DNA of 64,000 nucleotides, taken from contig URHG01000008.1 in the NCBI GenBank assembly GCA_900547555.1, positions 1-64,000 on the forward strand, given 5' to 3'. The notes beneath the pieces are model-generated. The model did not search any database, had not been told where the DNA came from, and worked only from the letters and a program-made list of their open reading frames with translations. Positions within the stretch are counted from its first letter, which is position 1. Each line of letters begins with the position of its first letter. The position numbers and the translations under genes were made by a program. The DNA comes from an uncultured Porphyromonadaceae bacterium (GTDB taxonomy: Bacteria > Bacteroidota > Bacteroidia > Bacteroidales > UBA11471). Shown in pieces: positions 43,974 to 52,381 of this stretch.

Positions 43974-44206
43974 TTCCTTTTAAATAGTACGACAGACGGG
44001 CAGCAAACGGTAGCCGCACCTGTTTTTCCTGCAATACCCCCACAGGAAATGCAGGACATTCTCAAACAAAAAGGAAATGATTATTTAAATAAAACCGCTG
44101 AACCAATGTACGCACACAATGAAACTACCGCAACAAGGCGCTTTGCCCCGTAACGCGCAATCTGTGCCGTATGTAACTAATAATCGGTTCATTTTCTCTA
44201 TTATCT
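43974..44206 (-). promoter_or_regulatory. Long structured leader of the LysO operon
   Basis: There is no conserved gene here. On the minus strand the leader can form a closing stem TACG(G)CACA with TGTGCGTA around an inner GCGC/GCGC hairpin. A second domain holds competing helices: CCTGCA with TGCAGG, or TTTCCTG with CAGGAAA, or CCTGT with ACAGG. A long-range CGGTAG/CTACCG pairing could join the domains. It also contains a 35-codon frame (MNRLLVTYGTDCALRGKAPC) with four Cys. It does not show the core of the known lysine riboswitch. It could be a riboswitch, an attenuator or a leader-peptide system. Confidence 0.5.
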
Positions 44207-44213
44207 ATGGGGA

Positions 44214-44245
44214 CAAAGATAAAACAATTTTGCATGTTTTGCAAA
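44214..44245 (-). promoter_or_regulatory. LysO operon promoter (full consensus)
   Basis: On the minus strand TTTG (44242-44245), a 20-nt spacer and TATCTTTG (44214-44221) match the Bacteroidetes vegetative promoter exactly. The start would be near 44206, giving a 5' leader of about 230 nt. Confidence 0.75.
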
Positions 44246-44351
44246 TAAATATACAGAAATTCATCTAAAAGAATTGCGTTTCCGACAAAGCGGACACAGA
44301 CCGATAAAATTCCTCTCCAAGCCCATTTCTCCCTCCGAAGAATAATCCAAC

Positions 44352-44383
44352 AAAAAAGGCTTGCCTTTTCAAGACAAGCCTTT
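44352..44383 (-). terminator. Terminator after tRNA-Ser
   Basis: AAAGGCTTG (44355-44363) pairs with CAAGCCTTT (44375-44383). On the minus strand the stem ends in TTTTTTG. It starts 10 nt past the tRNA 3' end. Confidence 0.82.
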
Positions 44384-44393
44384 GCAGATTACG

Positions 44394-44480
44394 CGGAAGG
44401 AGGGGGATTCGAACCCCCGGTACCCATTCGAGTACGTCAGTTTAGCAAACTGGTGGTTTCAGCCACTCACCCATCCTTCC
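44394..44480 (-). tRNA. tRNA-Ser (GCU anticodon)
   Basis: An 87-nt class II tRNA. The acceptor GGAAGGA pairs with TCCTTCC. The anticodon arm CAGTTTGCTAAACTG carries GCT. A long variable arm (TACTCGAATGGGTA) is typical of Ser tRNAs, the T-arm is GGGGGTTCGAATCCCCC, and the discriminator is G. CCA is not encoded. Confidence 0.95.
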
Positions 44481-44647
44481 AAGTGATTACTCACACCGAT
44501 GAGTTCCCTGCTGTAATCGGTGTGCAAATGTACACCACAAATTTGTTTCCTGCAAATATTTTAGAGACAAAATTGACGGAATCTGTTATTTTCGGAACAA
44601 AAATTTTTATCTTTGTCCATATCAATTTTCTCATCCATATCAACAGT

Positions 44648-45700
44648 ATGATAATAACCCGTTCAAAGAAAGGGGCTTTGCGTCTTTACCTCGCCATTGT
44701 GCTGCTCGTCCTCATCAATGTAGGAATTATCGGAGGTTGTATCATCATCAAACGATACCGTTTCGATTCCTTTACCGAAAAAGATTTGACCGTTTACGTG
44801 GGAAACCATTTCGATCTGGACTCGATTCTCACACAAATCGATGGTAAAGTCCCGCAGGCAAGCGTGAAACGATTGAAACGGCTTACCCGTACCAAAGGAT
44901 TTCCGCCTTATATATATACGGGCGCTTACCGCATAACCGATGATATGAATGTCGTAGAGGTATACGAACTGCTTACGTCGGGAAACGCATCTCCCATACG
45001 CATTACATTCCACAACCTGCGCACCAAAGAAGATTTCGCTCGGTCTATGTCGCGCCAGCTCATGCTCTCGCAAGACGAATTGCTTGCGCTCATGAACGAC
45101 ACGAGTTTCTGTCGGGAAAAAGGTTTTACCCCCGAAAACATTCCGGCCATGTTGCTGCCCGATACTTATGACGTATATTGGAACATATCGGCTGAAAGTC
45201 TGCTCGACCGCATGGGACGGGAATATGACCGTTATTGGAACGACGAACGGTTGGAGAAAGCACGTAGAGCCGGACTCAGTCCCATAGAGGTGGCAACCCT
45301 CGCCTCTATCGTAGAGGAAGAAACAAATATTGCCGACGAAATGCCGGTCATAGCCGGGCTTTACATCAACCGGTTGAGAAAAAGAATCCCGCTGCAAGCC
45401 GACCCCACCATAAAATTCGCCATCGGAGACTTCGGGGTAAAACGGATTCTTAAAAAGCACCTCCGGATAGACTCCCCCTACAATACTTACAAACATTACG
45501 GGCTTCCGCCGGGACCTATACGCATAGCATCGAAACAAGCGATCGACGCCGTCCTCAATTACCGGAAAAGCAATTACATCTATATGTGTGCAAAAGACGA
45601 CTTGTCGGGACGGCACAACTTCGCTGCGACTCTCGCCGAACACAACCGAAATGCCCGGAAATACCACAAAGCCCTGAATAAATTGAGAATCATGAAATAA
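44648..45700 (+). CDS. mltG: Endolytic murein transglycosylase
   Basis: A 350-residue membrane-anchored enzyme that cuts nascent peptidoglycan strands and so limits glycan length. The ATG at 44648 gives a short basic N-terminus and one membrane helix (YLAIVLLVLINVGIIGG); the frame extends to 44453, but that part overlaps tRNA-Ser. YceG-family motifs are LLPDTYDVYWN, TLASIVEEET (catalytic Glu223), NRLRKRIPLQADPTIKFAIG and the C-terminal SPYNTYKHYGLPPGPIRIAS. A consensus -7 box TATCTTTG lies at 44608-44615. The glycosyltransferase-like gene follows 14 nt on. Confidence 0.95.
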   Translation: MIITRSKKGALRLYLAIVLLVLINVGIIGGCIIIKRYRFDSFTEKDLTVYVGNHFDLDSILTQIDGKVPQASVKRLKRLTRTKGFPPYIYTGAYRITDDMNVVEVYELLTSGNASPIRITFHNLRTKEDFARSMSRQLMLSQDELLALMNDTSFCREKGFTPENIPAMLLPDTYDVYWNISAESLLDRMGREYDRYWNDERLEKARRAGLSPIEVATLASIVEEETNIADEMPVIAGLYINRLRKRIPLQADPTIKFAIGDFGVKRILKKHLRIDSPYNTYKHYGLPPGPIRIASKQAIDAVLNYRKSNYIYMCAKDDLSGRHNFAATLAEHNRNARKYHKALNKLRIMK

Positions 45701-45714
45701 AAAACTATTGCGAC

Positions 45715-46698
45715 ATGGAACATCTCCCGATCATTGTCGTGCATTGCGGCAACTCCTTCTATTTGGAGCCCATTCTGAGGCAGAACCGGTATTTCAACCC
45801 CGACAATCGCATCTGCCTTATCAGCGATAAATCGACCCGCCGTATCGCACACGCCGAGCATTTTCTCATCGACGACTATATGGCCTCGGCCGGGGAGTTC
45901 CAGAAGATATACCGCCATTACAGCGTGAATACGGTCGCCTTCGAACTTTTCTGTTTCCAACGCTGGTTCTGTGTCCTCGACTTCGTCAAAGAACAAAAGA
46001 TGGAGCACTTCGTCTGCATAGACTCCGACTACCTGCTCTATGAAAGCATCGATAACATCATGCGCCCCTACCTCTCCTACGACATGACGTTACTGGGTAC
46101 AAGCGGAGCCATGTGCGCACTCTTTTCCCGGGAATCGTTACAACGTTTCTGTGATTTCTGCACCCAACTCTATACCGAAGAAAAATATCTCACCCTCATA
46201 CGGGAAATGTACGAGGGTATCAAGAAAGTAAAAAAGATCGGGGCAATATCCGACATGACCGCCGTAGAACTATATCGCCGCTATGTATCGGACAATGTCG
46301 TAGACATCGCCGTTCCTCGCCACAAGTTGTGCATGGACTTGCGCCTATGGTCGCCCATAGGATTTGAAACAGAGAACCGCACCGACCTGATGGGACGTGC
46401 TCCTAAAAAGATTTACTGGCGCAATAACCGTCCTTACGGAAAATTCCTCACTCCTACTCCCGAAGCCGATAGCGAGGGCCTCGTACGATTTGGCGGTCTG
46501 CACTTACAAGGCGGATCGAAACGCATGCTACCTCGCCTGCTCCTGAATAAAAAGGGTGAACTCCGCTACAACCGCTGGACAATTATCCGCTGGTATTTGC
46601 GACCGGCCGTGTTTACACAAGTCTTCTGCAAAGCCTTACGCTGGTATCTTACCCCCAGCGTGATCCGTCATCGCATACTCGGGAAGAAAAAACGGTAA
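45715..46698 (+). CDS. Glycosyltransferase-like protein (GT-A type)
   Basis: A 327-residue protein with a likely Rossmann-like sugar-nucleotide start (PIIVVHCGNSFYLEPILRQN, ICLISDKS) and a DxD-type motif in CIDSDYLLYE near residue 102. It also has a C-terminal basic region (LLNKKGELRYNRWTIIRWYLRP). There is no signal peptide. I assign it as a GT-A glycosyltransferase-like protein of unknown specificity; similar genes occur in capsule and O-antigen loci, but none surround it here. It is likely co-transcribed with mltG, 14 nt upstream, which hints at envelope work. Confidence 0.7.
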   Translation: MEHLPIIVVHCGNSFYLEPILRQNRYFNPDNRICLISDKSTRRIAHAEHFLIDDYMASAGEFQKIYRHYSVNTVAFELFCFQRWFCVLDFVKEQKMEHFVCIDSDYLLYESIDNIMRPYLSYDMTLLGTSGAMCALFSRESLQRFCDFCTQLYTEEKYLTLIREMYEGIKKVKKIGAISDMTAVELYRRYVSDNVVDIAVPRHKLCMDLRLWSPIGFETENRTDLMGRAPKKIYWRNNRPYGKFLTPTPEADSEGLVRFGGLHLQGGSKRMLPRLLLNKKGELRYNRWTIIRWYLRPAVFTQVFCKALRWYLTPSVIRHRILGKKKR

Positions 46699-46827
46699 TG
46701 GGAAAATACCTATACAAGTCGTAAATCCTCGGAACAAATAAGATATAAATATTATTCCGCGAGTGGAATATCCCGAAGGAACGTCAGAATACTCCAAGTC
46801 AATATCTTTACGTAAAACCTTAGAACC

Positions 46828-47901
46828 GTGATTATCAAACGAAAAACCATAAATTTTGTCTCATTACTATGGGCTATTTTATACTGCTCATGCGCCCACA
46901 AACAAGAGCAACCGATTGTCCCTACTATAAAAATAACCTGGGATAATATCGTTGAACTTCAAGTTGACACGACCGATATCATTCACATAGAGACAAACAA
47001 TAATTCGTTGCTTTACGATATATGCCTGATTGAAAAAACAGATAACAAATATTTTATCAATTCACGTAATTTCATACGCGCCTTTGATGATAAGGGGAAA
47101 TACTTATTTGACTTATCAAGTAAAGGTCAAGGGCACAAAGAATATCTCAGCGTGAGCAACTTGTGGCAATCGAGCGGAAATCTGTGCATCTACGATAAAA
47201 CAAATCAAAAAGTAATGTATTTTTCTCCCGACGGAAAATACTTGAAGAGTAATAAATTGGGAGAATTCAAGAGCGAAACAGGCCCTGTCAAATTATTTCC
47301 TATGCCCGACAACTCTTTTTTGAGCACCCATAGTTATGGAGGAAACAGAAACATAGCTCTATTTTCTCTTTGGAATAAAGATTTGGAATGGCAAAAATCA
47401 ATAAACGGGCGTTATGTGCAAACTTCATACACATTTCCCGACGTCTGTTTCACCGATTATGAGCACAACAGAATGCTTTATTGGGAAGCCATGAAAGATA
47501 CTCTATTTTGTATTCAGACCGACCAGATATACCCCCTATATGCCTTCGACTATGGAGAGAAAACGATTCCTTCCTATTTAGAAGAAAAAACTTTCATGGA
47601 AAAAACCCGTTTCATCAATGAAATCAAAAATGAGGAATACGCCTATTGGGCAAGATATTTTCAGTCTGTCGGCGATAACATATTCTTCACACTCGGATAC
47701 GGACAAAATATTCTTCTCTGCAAACTCAACGAAAAGACTCAAGAAATAAAGGTCTATACATTGGTTTTTCCAAATAAAAATTATCGTATGCTGTTTTTCT
47801 GCAAGGTAATCGACGATAAATTACTTATCGAACTCGAAAACCTCAAAGATCCTATTATGAACCACCCTTTGTTACTGCTTCCTTTGAGAATATTTGATTA
47901 A
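46828..47901 (+). CDS. Orphan six-bladed propeller lipoprotein
   Basis: A 357-residue lipoprotein (MIIKRKTINFVSLLWAILYC, lipobox YCSC). Propeller strands are clear: KYFINSRNFIRAFDDKGKYLFDL, the family loop SKGQGHKEYLSV, NLCIYDKTNQKVMYFSPDGKYL. It resembles the array members at 10-20 kb but lies alone on the other strand, with no NVEALA frame nearby. Its A+T content looks higher than that of mltG just upstream. Function unknown. An AT-rich terminator-like hairpin follows. Confidence 0.82.
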   Translation: MIIKRKTINFVSLLWAILYCSCAHKQEQPIVPTIKITWDNIVELQVDTTDIIHIETNNNSLLYDICLIEKTDNKYFINSRNFIRAFDDKGKYLFDLSSKGQGHKEYLSVSNLWQSSGNLCIYDKTNQKVMYFSPDGKYLKSNKLGEFKSETGPVKLFPMPDNSFLSTHSYGGNRNIALFSLWNKDLEWQKSINGRYVQTSYTFPDVCFTDYEHNRMLYWEAMKDTLFCIQTDQIYPLYAFDYGEKTIPSYLEEKTFMEKTRFINEIKNEEYAYWARYFQSVGDNIFFTLGYGQNILLCKLNEKTQEIKVYTLVFPNKNYRMLFFCKVIDDKLLIELENLKDPIMNHPLLLLPLRIFD

Positions 47902-47949
47902 GAAAATGCCAATAATATCTCTAAAAACATTGACACGGTTAAGCACCGT

Positions 47950-47991
47950 AAAGAAAATAAGCGGAAATAAATCGATCTTCCTATTTTCTTT
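47950..47991 (+). terminator. Candidate terminator after the orphan propeller
   Basis: AAAGAAAATA (47950-47959) pairs with TATTTTCTTT (47982-47991), followed by TTT on the plus strand. The stem is AT-only apart from one pair and the loop is 22 nt, so it may be weak. Confidence 0.4.
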
Positions 47992-48222
47992 TTTCGTGAT
48001 CCTCCGTCTATAAAACGTTTTGGAAGAATTTAAGTTTCATATCCGATTTCGCCGCATGATTTCAGCAACAACAATCGGTTTCCAAACCTACGCTCTTACA
48101 ATAAAAAAGAGATATGGAGGAAGTGAAATTTACAGTCTATCCAAAATTTGCAAGGGAAAAACAATCCCAACCTATTAATTCTGCTCTTTATCAATCGGTA
48201 TTTCAATACCTTCGTTCATAAA

Positions 48223-48254
48223 CAAAAAAAATTGATTGTCTCACGACAACCAAT
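48223..48254 (-). terminator. Terminator for nspC/pcrA transcripts
   Basis: On the minus strand ATTGGTTGTC pairs with GACAATCAAT around GTGA, including one G-U pair, followed by a T-run (A-run 48224-48230 on plus). It lies about 190 nt past the nspC stop. Confidence 0.72.
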
Positions 48255-48445
48255 CTTTGTTAACCTTAAATTTAATACCATGAAAAACACAATGCAAATA
48301 TAGTATATATTTCATTATGATATATCTTATAAGGCAAAAAATCTTCTTCTATTTTTGCTTAATTAATACTTATATTTTGAAAGCACCATAAAATTCACAT
48401 TCATTAAAATAAAATAATCTCCTCACAAGGGGATCGTATTCCGCA

Positions 48446-49585
48446 TCAGGCCATGCGGCTTTTATAATCCTCATAGGTAAATTCCCGCCAAATCGTCAAC
48501 TTGTCATCGTTCCCCCAAAGAGCCAAAGAGGGATGAGAGATACCGTTGAACATCGTTGTTTTCACGATCGTATAATGTATCATATCTTCGAATACGATAC
48601 GTTCACCGACTTTCAATTCGTGGTCGAACGACCAATCTCCCATATAATCTCCACTCAGACAGGAATTTCCGCCCAAACGGTAGGTCGGTTTCCCGACTAT
48701 CGGGTCCGAAGCCCCGCGTACAACCGGTTTATAGGGCATTTCGAGACAATCGGGCATGTGGCACGTAAACGAGACATCGAGAATTGCCGTGCGTATACCG
48801 CCATTCTCCACTATATCCACTACGGTCGCGACCAGTACGCCCGTCTGCCAAGCAAAAGCGCTACCGGGTTCGAGTATGACTTCGAGATCGGGATAACGTC
48901 TTTTGAAATCTTTCAGCAACGACACTAGATGCTCCACATCGTATCCTTTACGGGTCATCAGATGTCCCCCTCCCATATTGATCCACTTCAACCGGGGAAA
49001 CAGATGTCCGAAACGTTCCTCGACATGCCGCAACGTTTTTTCCAAATCATACGAAGACGATTCGCACAACGTGTGGAAATGCAATCCCTCTATCCCTTCG
49101 GGCAGCGTATCTCCCAAAACAGCAGCTGTAACACCGAGACGACTTCCCGGGGCACAAGGATTGTAAAGCGCCGTTTCCACATCGGAATATTCGGGATTGA
49201 TGCGCAAACCGCAGGAGACCTTTCGACCCGAGGCCGACACCGCAGGATAATGATGATAAAACTGCGTCAGCGAATTGAAAGTGATATGGCTGCTATACGA
49301 AAGGATTTCGGGAAAATCCTTATCGGTGTACACCGGCGCATAAGTATGTGCCGGAGAACCCATTTCCTCGTAAGCGAGACGGGCCTCGAAAAGCGAACTG
49401 GCGGTAGAACAAGGTATATATTCCCGCACGATGGGAAAAGCCTTCCACAAGGCAAATGCCTTAAAAGCCAAAATGATATTTACGCCCGCTCGTTCTTTGA
49501 CCGAACGGATAAGGGATAAATTGTCGCGGAACAGACGTTCGTCCAGTACATAACAAGGCGACGGGATCTGGGAAATATCCATCAT
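48446..49585 (-). CDS. nspC: Carboxynorspermidine decarboxylase
   Basis: A 379-residue PLP enzyme of the alanine-racemase fold (ornithine/diaminopimelate decarboxylase group) that makes norspermidine or spermidine from the carboxy precursor. The start MMDISQIPSPCYVLDERLF at 49585 fits NspC; the frame runs 13 codons further into pcrA. The PLP Lys lies in ILAFKAFALW, and NspC-specific stretches include GLRINPEYSD, NMGGGHLMTRKGYD, EPGSAFAW, SFTCHMPDCLEMPY and GGNSCLSGDYMGDW. It follows pcrA by 13 nt and probably shares its transcript. No carboxynorspermidine dehydrogenase gene is in the window. Confidence 0.95.
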   Translation of the reverse strand: MMDISQIPSPCYVLDERLFRDNLSLIRSVKERAGVNIILAFKAFALWKAFPIVREYIPCSTASSLFEARLAYEEMGSPAHTYAPVYTDKDFPEILSYSSHITFNSLTQFYHHYPAVSASGRKVSCGLRINPEYSDVETALYNPCAPGSRLGVTAAVLGDTLPEGIEGLHFHTLCESSSYDLEKTLRHVEERFGHLFPRLKWINMGGGHLMTRKGYDVEHLVSLLKDFKRRYPDLEVILEPGSAFAWQTGVLVATVVDIVENGGIRTAILDVSFTCHMPDCLEMPYKPVVRGASDPIVGKPTYRLGGNSCLSGDYMGDWSFDHELKVGERIVFEDMIHYTIVKTTMFNGISHPSLALWGNDDKLTIWREFTYEDYKSRMA

Positions 49586-49598
49586 AATTAACGCAATA

Positions 49599-51968
49599 TT
49601 ATTTGAGTATGGTAAATTTGGCAAATTTCAACAACAGGTGTTTCTGTCCCACATGCTCGAATGCGACACCGATTTTACGATTATCGCCTTCGCCCGACAT
49701 TTCGGTAACCGTTCCTTCTCCGAAACGGTCATGACGGATACGTACCCCCACAGCAAGACCTTCGGGATCGACAACCTGCGGAGCGGCCGATGATGCCGGA
49801 GGATTGGCCGACGAATCGATACGCACCCACTTCTGCTGTGCATACGCTCCGGCACGAGAAGAGGCGGAAGAGACAGAAATCCGGTCAGACGGTTCGGTAT
49901 GGGAAACAGGCCTGCCATCTTCATCCGGCCGGTAAGAACGGGAAACAAATCCCAACGAAAAAGAGGATCGCTCCCGCACATGACTATTTGCCTCGCCATC
50001 GGGTAGAATAAGATAAGCCGGATCAATATCCTTAATGAAACGACTGGGCGGAGAGGCCGTAGGTTTACCGTTGCGATAACGCGATGCCGCATACGAGAGC
50101 AGGCAAGTCTCCTCGGCTCGGGTAATGGCGACGTAGAGAAGACGACGCTCCTCCTCCAATTCCCGGTCACTGCCCATCGACATGGCCGCCGGGAAAAGTT
50201 CCTCTTCGAGGCCGACGACAAACACATGACGGAACTCCAAACCTTTCGAGGCATGTACCGTCATGAGCGTTACCCGGTTATCATCACCATCTTTATCGCT
50301 GTCCTGATCGGTAGCCAACGATACTTCGGCCAAGAAATCGGATAGAGAAACGGCATTCACGCCTTCTTCCTGACGTAACGAACAAAATTCCTGTATGCCG
50401 TTGAGTAATTCCTGCACGTTCTCCTGCCGGCTCATATTCTCGGGCGAACGGTCGGCATCGATGTCGGTCTTAATACCCGACCGACGTATGACGGCATCGG
50501 CAAGATCATAAGCATTTGCCGTCGCATTCATCTCCACAAAAGAACGTATCAACTCAGCAAACGCCATCAACTTGTTCTGTGTCCCGGCATTTACGCCGAG
50601 AGCATACTCCACGGGACGGCTCACAACGTCCCATAAAGAGGCTTCATGGGTCTCGGCGCAAGCCACGATTTTTGCAACCGTCGTATTTCCGATGCCTCTT
50701 GCCGGATAATTGATGATACGTTTCAATGCCTCCTCATCGGCCGGATTTACAGCCAACCGGAAATAGGCCACGACATCTTTGATTTCTTTGCGCTGGTAAA
50801 ACGACTGACCGCCGTATATGCGGTAAGGGATATTCCGTTTACGCAGGGCTTCCTCGAAGATACGCGATTGCGAATTGGTGCGGTAAAGTATGGCGAAATC
50901 GGAGTAATCGGAAGCCGTAGCGACACGCATCGTCGCAATACGATTGGCAATGAGATAACCCTCCTCAAAATCAGAATAAGCACTTACGACCGGAATTTTC
51001 GCTCCTACGGCATTGTGCGAAAATATATGCTTGGGTATCTGCTCCTTGTTCTTGGCGATAAGGCTGTTTGCCGCCGCAACGATAGTCTGGGTCGAACGGT
51101 AGTTCTGTTCGAGCTTGAAGATTCTGAAATCGGGGTATTCCTTTTGCAGATTGAGAATATTGCTGATATTGGCCCCCCTGAAAGAATAGATGCTCTGGGC
51201 ATCGTCTCCCACGACACAGAGCCGGTGATGCGCTTTCACCAACTGATTGACGATAAGATGCTGGGCAAAATTGGTATCCTGATACTCATCGACCAAAACA
51301 TACCGGAACTGGTTCTGATAAAACTCCAATACATCGGGGTGGTCTCGGAAAAGGATATTGGTATAAAGCAACAAGTCATCGAAATCCATCGCTCCGGCAC
51401 GGGCACAACGACTCCAATATATCTTATAGATGTCACGTATCTGCGGCCGCTTCGAGCGCATATCGGCTTCGAGCAAGGCAGCATTTGCCGCATAAGCCGA
51501 CGGGGTAATAAGTGCATTTTTGGCATTGGAAATAATCGCCTGCACGGTAGCCGGCTTATAGACCTTATCATCGAGCAACATCTCTTTGATAACGGTTTTG
51601 ATAAGACTGCGCGAATCGGACTGGTCGTAAATCGTGAAATCACGAGAAAAGCCTATCCGCTCGGCATTGGTTCGCAATATACGGGAAAATATCGAGTGGA
51701 AAGTACCCATCCACAGACGTGAAGCCGTTGCACCGCCTACGACAGAAGCGATGCGTTCTTTCATTTCACGGGCGGCTTTGTTGGTAAAAGTCAGTGCGAG
51801 AATCTGATACGGAGAATAATCCCCCGAAGCCAGCAGATAGGCTATTTTATAAGTCAACACACGTGTCTTACCCGACCCTGCACCGGCAATCACCAGCGAC
51901 GGCCCGCCGCTGTACAATACCGCCTCCCGTTGCTGCTCGTTAAGCTCCTGCAAATAATTCTCTTCCAC
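49599..51968 (-). CDS. pcrA: ATP-dependent DNA helicase UvrD/PcrA
   Basis: A 789-residue superfamily 1A 3'-5' helicase used in repair, replication restart and removal of RecA filaments. The motifs run in order: AGAGSGKTRVLTYKIAYLL (Walker A), TFTNKAAREMKER, LVDEYQDTNFAQ (Walker B), GDDAQSIYSFRGA, KLEQNYRST, LMTVHASKGLEF and VAITRAEE. The C-terminus has a Tudor-like beta domain (GVRIRHDRFGEGTVTEMSG), as in PcrA. It lies upstream of nspC in a two-gene operon. The region upstream, before the divergent TetR gene, holds an unusual hairpin. Confidence 0.96.
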   Translation of the reverse strand: MEENYLQELNEQQREAVLYSGGPSLVIAGAGSGKTRVLTYKIAYLLASGDYSPYQILALTFTNKAAREMKERIASVVGGATASRLWMGTFHSIFSRILRTNAERIGFSRDFTIYDQSDSRSLIKTVIKEMLLDDKVYKPATVQAIISNAKNALITPSAYAANAALLEADMRSKRPQIRDIYKIYWSRCARAGAMDFDDLLLYTNILFRDHPDVLEFYQNQFRYVLVDEYQDTNFAQHLIVNQLVKAHHRLCVVGDDAQSIYSFRGANISNILNLQKEYPDFRIFKLEQNYRSTQTIVAAANSLIAKNKEQIPKHIFSHNAVGAKIPVVSAYSDFEEGYLIANRIATMRVATASDYSDFAILYRTNSQSRIFEEALRKRNIPYRIYGGQSFYQRKEIKDVVAYFRLAVNPADEEALKRIINYPARGIGNTTVAKIVACAETHEASLWDVVSRPVEYALGVNAGTQNKLMAFAELIRSFVEMNATANAYDLADAVIRRSGIKTDIDADRSPENMSRQENVQELLNGIQEFCSLRQEEGVNAVSLSDFLAEVSLATDQDSDKDGDDNRVTLMTVHASKGLEFRHVFVVGLEEELFPAAMSMGSDRELEEERRLLYVAITRAEETCLLSYAASRYRNGKPTASPPSRFIKDIDPAYLILPDGEANSHVRERSSFSLGFVSRSYRPDEDGRPVSHTEPSDRISVSSASSRAGAYAQQKWVRIDSSANPPASSAAPQVVDPEGLAVGVRIRHDRFGEGTVTEMSGEGDNRKIGVAFEHVGQKHLLLKFAKFTILK

Positions 51969-52381
51969 GCTCTACTTGTTTGTTGCCCGACAAAGGTACG
52001 GAGAAAGGGCGAAAAAAACTACCGTCCCCGTAAACTTTATTCGCCGTCGCGGGTTTTATAGACAGAAAAACTTCAAGGGAAAAAATTTTAAGAAAAAAAC
52101 AGATTTTCCGCGAACTTTTTCTGCAAACAAGTGTTTTACTCATGAAGCAAGACAAACAGAGTTTAAAAGTATAGCAGCGCGTGAGCGTAGCTTCTCTAGC
52201 ACTTAATAAGCATAATGTGATGAATTCAGAACCGGGAGCCTGCGTGAGCAGATTCCCGGTTCGCCTTTTCAAGAGCCTACCTCGTTTATAGCATTTCAAA
52301 GAAAGGAATAATAATTTTTAGGTATTGACTCAACAAAAGAATATTTTGAAACTTTGTACGGATAAAAAAGGGTATCAAGCC
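51969..52381. other. 413-bp divergent region between pcrA and the TetR gene
   Basis: No gene is supported; the longest ATG frame on the plus strand here is ten codons. The right half carries two copies of GCGTGAGC (52179-52186 and 52242-52249), the second inside a strong two-part hairpin described separately. I found no confident promoter for pcrA or the TetR gene. Confidence 0.45.
52229..52262. other. Structured hairpin with GCGTGAGC loop
   Basis: GAACCGGGA (52229-52237) pairs with TCCCGGTTC (52254-52262). Inside it CTGC (52240-52243) pairs with GCAG (52248-52251) around a GTGA loop, with a two-base internal loop between the stems. Some Ts follow on the plus strand. It may terminate a short plus-strand RNA, be a small structured RNA, or be the remnant of a repeat element, since GCGTGAGC recurs 60 bp upstream. 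Confidence 0.55.

Larger units (their letters stand above)
47902..48445. other. 544-bp gap between converging genes, with two terminators
   Basis: No gene is supported. The left part holds an AT-rich hairpin (47950-47959 with 47982-47991) followed by Ts on the plus strand, ending the propeller gene. The right part holds a terminator for nspC at 48223-48254. The stretch TTAATACCATGAAAAACAC at 48272-48290 looks like a Bacteroidales gene start but stops after seven codons, so it may be a remnant. Confidence 0.5.

Noticed and set aside
43814..44065. 83-codon Cys-rich frame starting MRMSCISCGGIAGKTG in the LysO leader
   Set aside because: It starts from a TTG and continues inside the first LysO gene in another frame; most of its length is a shadow.
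43974..44206. Known lysine riboswitch upstream of LysO
   Set aside because: The conserved core of that riboswitch is not recognisable; the leader folds differently by eye, so it is reported only as an unassigned structured leader.
44453..44647. Extended mltG start
   Set aside because: The extension overlaps tRNA-Ser and contains no mltG sequence; the ATG at 44648 opens the membrane anchor.
46753..46770. TATTCC/GGAATA hairpin before the orphan propeller
   Set aside because: The 6-bp stem lacks a T-run and has no counterpart at other propellers; too weak to call.
48280..48303. Seven-codon frame MKNTMQI with a typical Bacteroidales start context
   Set aside because: Too short to support as a gene; it may be a remnant or chance next to the nspC terminator.
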